Below, one piece after another: positions 12,777-14,839 of a DNA stretch of 14,839 nt. The DNA is taken from positions 1 to 14,839 of the forward strand of contig DDGE01000042.1 of assembly GCA_002337545.1 (NCBI GenBank), written 5' to 3'. Numbering within the stretch: the stretch's first letter is position 1; each line of letters opens with the position of its first letter. The position numbers and the translations under genes were made by a program. The notes beneath the pieces are model-generated. The model had not been told where the DNA came from and did no database searches. It saw nothing but the letters and a program-made list of their open reading frames with translations. Origin of the DNA: Phycisphaerales bacterium UBA1910 (GTDB lineage Bacteria > Planctomycetota > Phycisphaerae > Phycisphaerales > UBA1924).

Positions 12777-14474
12777 TCAGTGCTTCGCGAGCTTGCGATA
12801 CGACGCGAGCGTGTAGATCAACAGCCCGAGCACGCCGATGTAGATAAACGGCAACGCCGGGGCCCCCTTCTCGTGCACCGCGGATTGCCCGCCCGCGATG
12901 ACGACGATCGTGCCCAGCGCCGGGAAGAAGCTCCACATGTACACGGCCAGCGCCTGTGCTTCACGCAGACGCAGCGCGATGATCGAGCCCGCGAGCACCA
13001 TCACGAATGTCGCGATGGCCATCGCCCAACGCTCGTGCTGCTTGGAGAGGATCTCGCGCCGCAGATCATCGATCTGCAAACGCAACCGCTCCGCGGGTTT
13101 TACAAGGAACTCCGCGTAGCGCATCGAAGACTCGTTGATGTACGGCTCTGCGAACTCGAGCAGCTCCAAACTCGGATAGGTCAGCAGCTCGTCGAGCGGA
13201 TCAGAGTCGAAGCGCAACCCGGTGTACTGCGTCGAGCTCTGCTGGGTGCTCGTGTTGTCGTCAGAGAGAATCGAGACACCCTGAAGATCAAGCGAGAAGC
13301 TCAGGGTGGGCTTATTAATCGCAGGGGTATTGAGCGGATCGTTCGTTCGGGCACGCTCAGGGCTGAGCGTCGCGGAATCGGCACGGAGCCGATCGATACG
13401 CCCCGACGAATCCATGACCTGGATCTCGATCGCGCCCGTCACCTGATCGGGCAGCAGGGTCCATGTCTCACTCGATGCGGTGAACCCGCCCGCGAGGATC
13501 GTGACGCGCTGACCCGCGGGGCTCGTGAGCTCGATGCTCTCTCCCTTCCTCGCCCGTTCCCGGATATCGCGGAACACATCGATCGACGCGATCCCCTTCG
13601 CGAGATTGATCCGCTTGTGATCGACAAAGTTCATCTGATCCGGATCGCTCTTGAGCGCGACCATCTCCGCGCCCGTCATGAACTTCGGGTCGTCCTTGAA
13701 CACGCGTGGGATCGGGAACGCGGGGAGGGTGAACGGATCGACCGTGATGGGGGACCCGTCACGATCGATCGTGAGGTCGATGAACTTCATAAGCACCGCC
13801 GTGGCGTCGTCGTTGCCGATCCGCGCCTGATCTTCTGCGTTGAGCGACCACACGGGTCGGACCTGGATCCACGCCCGCTTGGCGGTGCCATCGATCGAGA
13901 CCACACCCTGCTCGTCGGCTTTGACGATCGCGACGCCGTAGAGCGCGTACTGGTCCGTGACGGGCGACCCGCGTTCGGGCTCGATGCGCTGGACCTTGTC
14001 CGCGTGGATCTCGTTGTTGCCGATGCGTGCGGACTCGCCCGATTGCAACGACCCAACAAAGATCTTCGCGAAGTCCTGAGTGACCATGCGCTCCATCTCT
14101 TTGAGGAAGCGCGGGATGACCTGATCGTTGAGCCCGTAGATCGCGCCGCCAAGGATCAAACCCGCAACGAGCGAGGGCACAAGGAACTTCTTATGCGAGA
14201 CCCCCGACGCGTAGACCGCCGTGACCTCGTTCTCGCTGGACATGCGATGGATCGCGATGGTGGCCGCGAACCCCGCAGCGAACGGCGTCGCGTACGCGAG
14301 CATCGGCGGGATCGCATAAAACATGAACCGCAGCGCCTGATCGGGCGAGAGCTTCCCGTCCGCCAGCGGCTTGATCGTGATCGCGAACGCGATCGTCGCG
14401 ACAAGCAGCGCCGTCGTCAGCAGCAGCAAGCGCCAGAACTCAACCGAGATGGAGCGCCAGAGCGTCCAGAGCAT
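12777..14474 (-). CDS. Large LptF/LptG-family permease with expanded periplasmic domain
   Basis: A second LptF/LptG-family permease, 565 residues against the usual 350-400. N-terminal membrane segments lie at about 14-34, 55-75 and 98-118. Between them is the coupling region SSENEVTAVYASGVSHKKFL (79-98), equivalent to that of the smaller homologue. Three segments lie near the C-terminus (about 484-500, 510-528, 540-556). The central periplasmic part (about 125-465) is roughly twice normal size, strand-rich, and includes QRVTILAGGFTASSETWTLL and a serine/threonine-rich STQQSSTQYTG. It may contain a duplicated or enlarged jellyroll. This pairs naturally with the 374-residue permease as the two halves of one transporter. 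The stop is 3 bases before the glycosyltransferase start, and the start is 50 bases after the metallo-hydrolase stop, with no strong ribosome site. Family is clear; LptF versus LptG is not. Confidence 0.87.
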   Translation of the reverse strand: MLWTLWRSISVEFWRLLLLTTALLVATIAFAITIKPLADGKLSPDQALRFMFYAIPPMLAYATPFAAGFAATIAIHRMSSENEVTAVYASGVSHKKFLVPSLVAGLILGGAIYGLNDQVIPRFLKEMERMVTQDFAKIFVGSLQSGESARIGNNEIHADKVQRIEPERGSPVTDQYALYGVAIVKADEQGVVSIDGTAKRAWIQVRPVWSLNAEDQARIGNDDATAVLMKFIDLTIDRDGSPITVDPFTLPAFPIPRVFKDDPKFMTGAEMVALKSDPDQMNFVDHKRINLAKGIASIDVFRDIRERARKGESIELTSPAGQRVTILAGGFTASSETWTLLPDQVTGAIEIQVMDSSGRIDRLRADSATLSPERARTNDPLNTPAINKPTLSFSLDLQGVSILSDDNTSTQQSSTQYTGLRFDSDPLDELLTYPSLELLEFAEPYINESSMRYAEFLVKPAERLRLQIDDLRREILSKQHERWAMAIATFVMVLAGSIIALRLREAQALAVYMWSFFPALGTIVVIAGGQSAVHEKGAPALPFIYIGVLGLLIYTLASYRKLAKH

Positions 14475-14524
14475 GTGTACAGGATAGGGGCGATCCGTCC
14501 GCCCCGTGGTTGACTCAGGTCGGT

Positions 14525-14839
14525 TCAGTCCCGATTCGCGAGCTCTTCCTCGATCCGACGCGCTTCTTCTGCCTGCTCGTCATACCGCGCTCGGTTCGTG
14601 CGATGATCCATCAGGAAATGAACCTTGGTCGCCAGCTCCTTGCCCGCGAGCTGGTTGAGCTGCTTGCGGGCTTGGCCCAGATGGGTCCGGCGCGAGATGT
14701 GGACAACCACCATCTCCTCGCACTCCGCGACCTTCAGCCATTCGACCAGGTCCTCGACATGCAGATGCATCCCGATCTTGGCGCGCTCCTGGTGCCCCGG
14801 ATCGAAGAAGGTGCACTCCGTCACGATCACATTCGCCTT
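14525..14839 (-). CDS. RNase Z-like metallo-beta-lactamase-fold hydrolase (partial, 5' end outside window)
   Basis: The frame is open to the right edge, so only the C-terminal 105 residues are seen. They begin KANVIVTECTFFDPGHQERA, then IGMHLHVEDLVEWLKVAECE, MVVVHISRRTHLGQARKQL, and a charged helical tail. The order VTECTFF ... H-x-H ... VVHISRRT resembles the last conserved block of RNase Z-type metallo-beta-lactamase-fold enzymes, where the late histidine (VVHIS) is a metal ligand. The main metal-binding motif HxHxDH would lie upstream, outside the window. A GTG at 14830 could act as a start but would leave no catalytic domain, so it is internal. tRNA 3' processing is one possible role; a phosphodiesterase is another. 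It is the first visible gene of the minus-strand cluster, 50 bases before the large permease. Confidence 0.65.
   Translation of the reverse strand, partial: KANVIVTECTFFDPGHQERAKIGMHLHVEDLVEWLKVAECEEMVVVHISRRTHLGQARKQLNQLAGKELATKVHFLMDHRTNRARYDEQAEEARRIEEELANRD

Noticed and set aside
12282..14513. A 743-codon open frame on the plus strand
   Set aside because: It is antisense to the large permease and glycosyltransferase genes, crosses their junction, and its translation is rich in Arg, His and Asp without any domain. GC-rich codon bias explains it.
1..14839. CRISPR array, insertion sequence, tRNA or rRNA
   Set aside because: I saw no regularly spaced repeats, no transposase-like protein, no paired terminal repeats and no recognisable tRNA or rRNA sequence on reading both strands.

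Overview
The window is GC-rich and densely coded, with no rRNA, tRNA, insertion sequence or CRISPR array that I can see. The proteins suggest a diderm bacterium with a Tat system and LPS-type export machinery. I suspect a marine planctomycete of the Phycisphaerae type. The reasons are the ECF sigma/anti-sigma pair with an exported PDZ protein, the Rrf2 variant with CPL-x9-CPLH spacing, the large LptF/G-like permease, and the recurring GATCG-rich word use on both strands. That placement is inference; a marker-gene search would be needed to settle it.

Layout. (1) 1-561, minus: N-terminal three quarters of TatC, running off the left edge. (2) 730-3780, plus: an apparent operon of an ECF-like sigma factor, a membrane-anchored putative anti-sigma factor (4-bp ATGA overlap), and a secreted PDZ/coiled-coil protein. 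A 190-nt tail with hairpins ends it at an intrinsic terminator. (3) 3863-4927, plus: a MoxR-family AAA+ ATPase without its usual DUF58/VWA partners. (4) 5068-5544, plus: an Rrf2-family regulator starting at TTG. (5) 5575-7263, plus: class II lysyl-tRNA synthetase, possibly leaderless. A bidirectional terminator separates it from the convergent next gene. (6) 7340-8470, minus: an exported protein of unknown function. (7) 8746-9321, plus: orotate phosphoribosyltransferase with a hairpin-rich upstream region. (8) 14839-9332, minus: five closely spaced genes, in transcription order an RNase Z-like metallo-hydrolase (5' end outside the window), a large LptF/LptG-family permease, a GT39/ArnT-like glycosyltransferase, a PAP2 phosphatase and a second, normal-sized LptF/LptG-family permease.

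Two groups look functionally coherent. The sigma/anti-sigma/PDZ operon looks like an envelope-sensing circuit in which a secreted, protease-less PDZ protein could feed back on the membrane anti-sigma factor. The minus-strand operon couples two LPS-transport-type permeases with a polyprenyl-phosphate-sugar glycosyltransferase and a lipid phosphatase. This suggests modification of lipid A or another glycolipid on its way to the outer membrane. The remaining genes (lysS, pyrE, moxR-like, tatC) are housekeeping. Much of the remaining long open-frame signal is antisense to these genes and is an effect of base composition.
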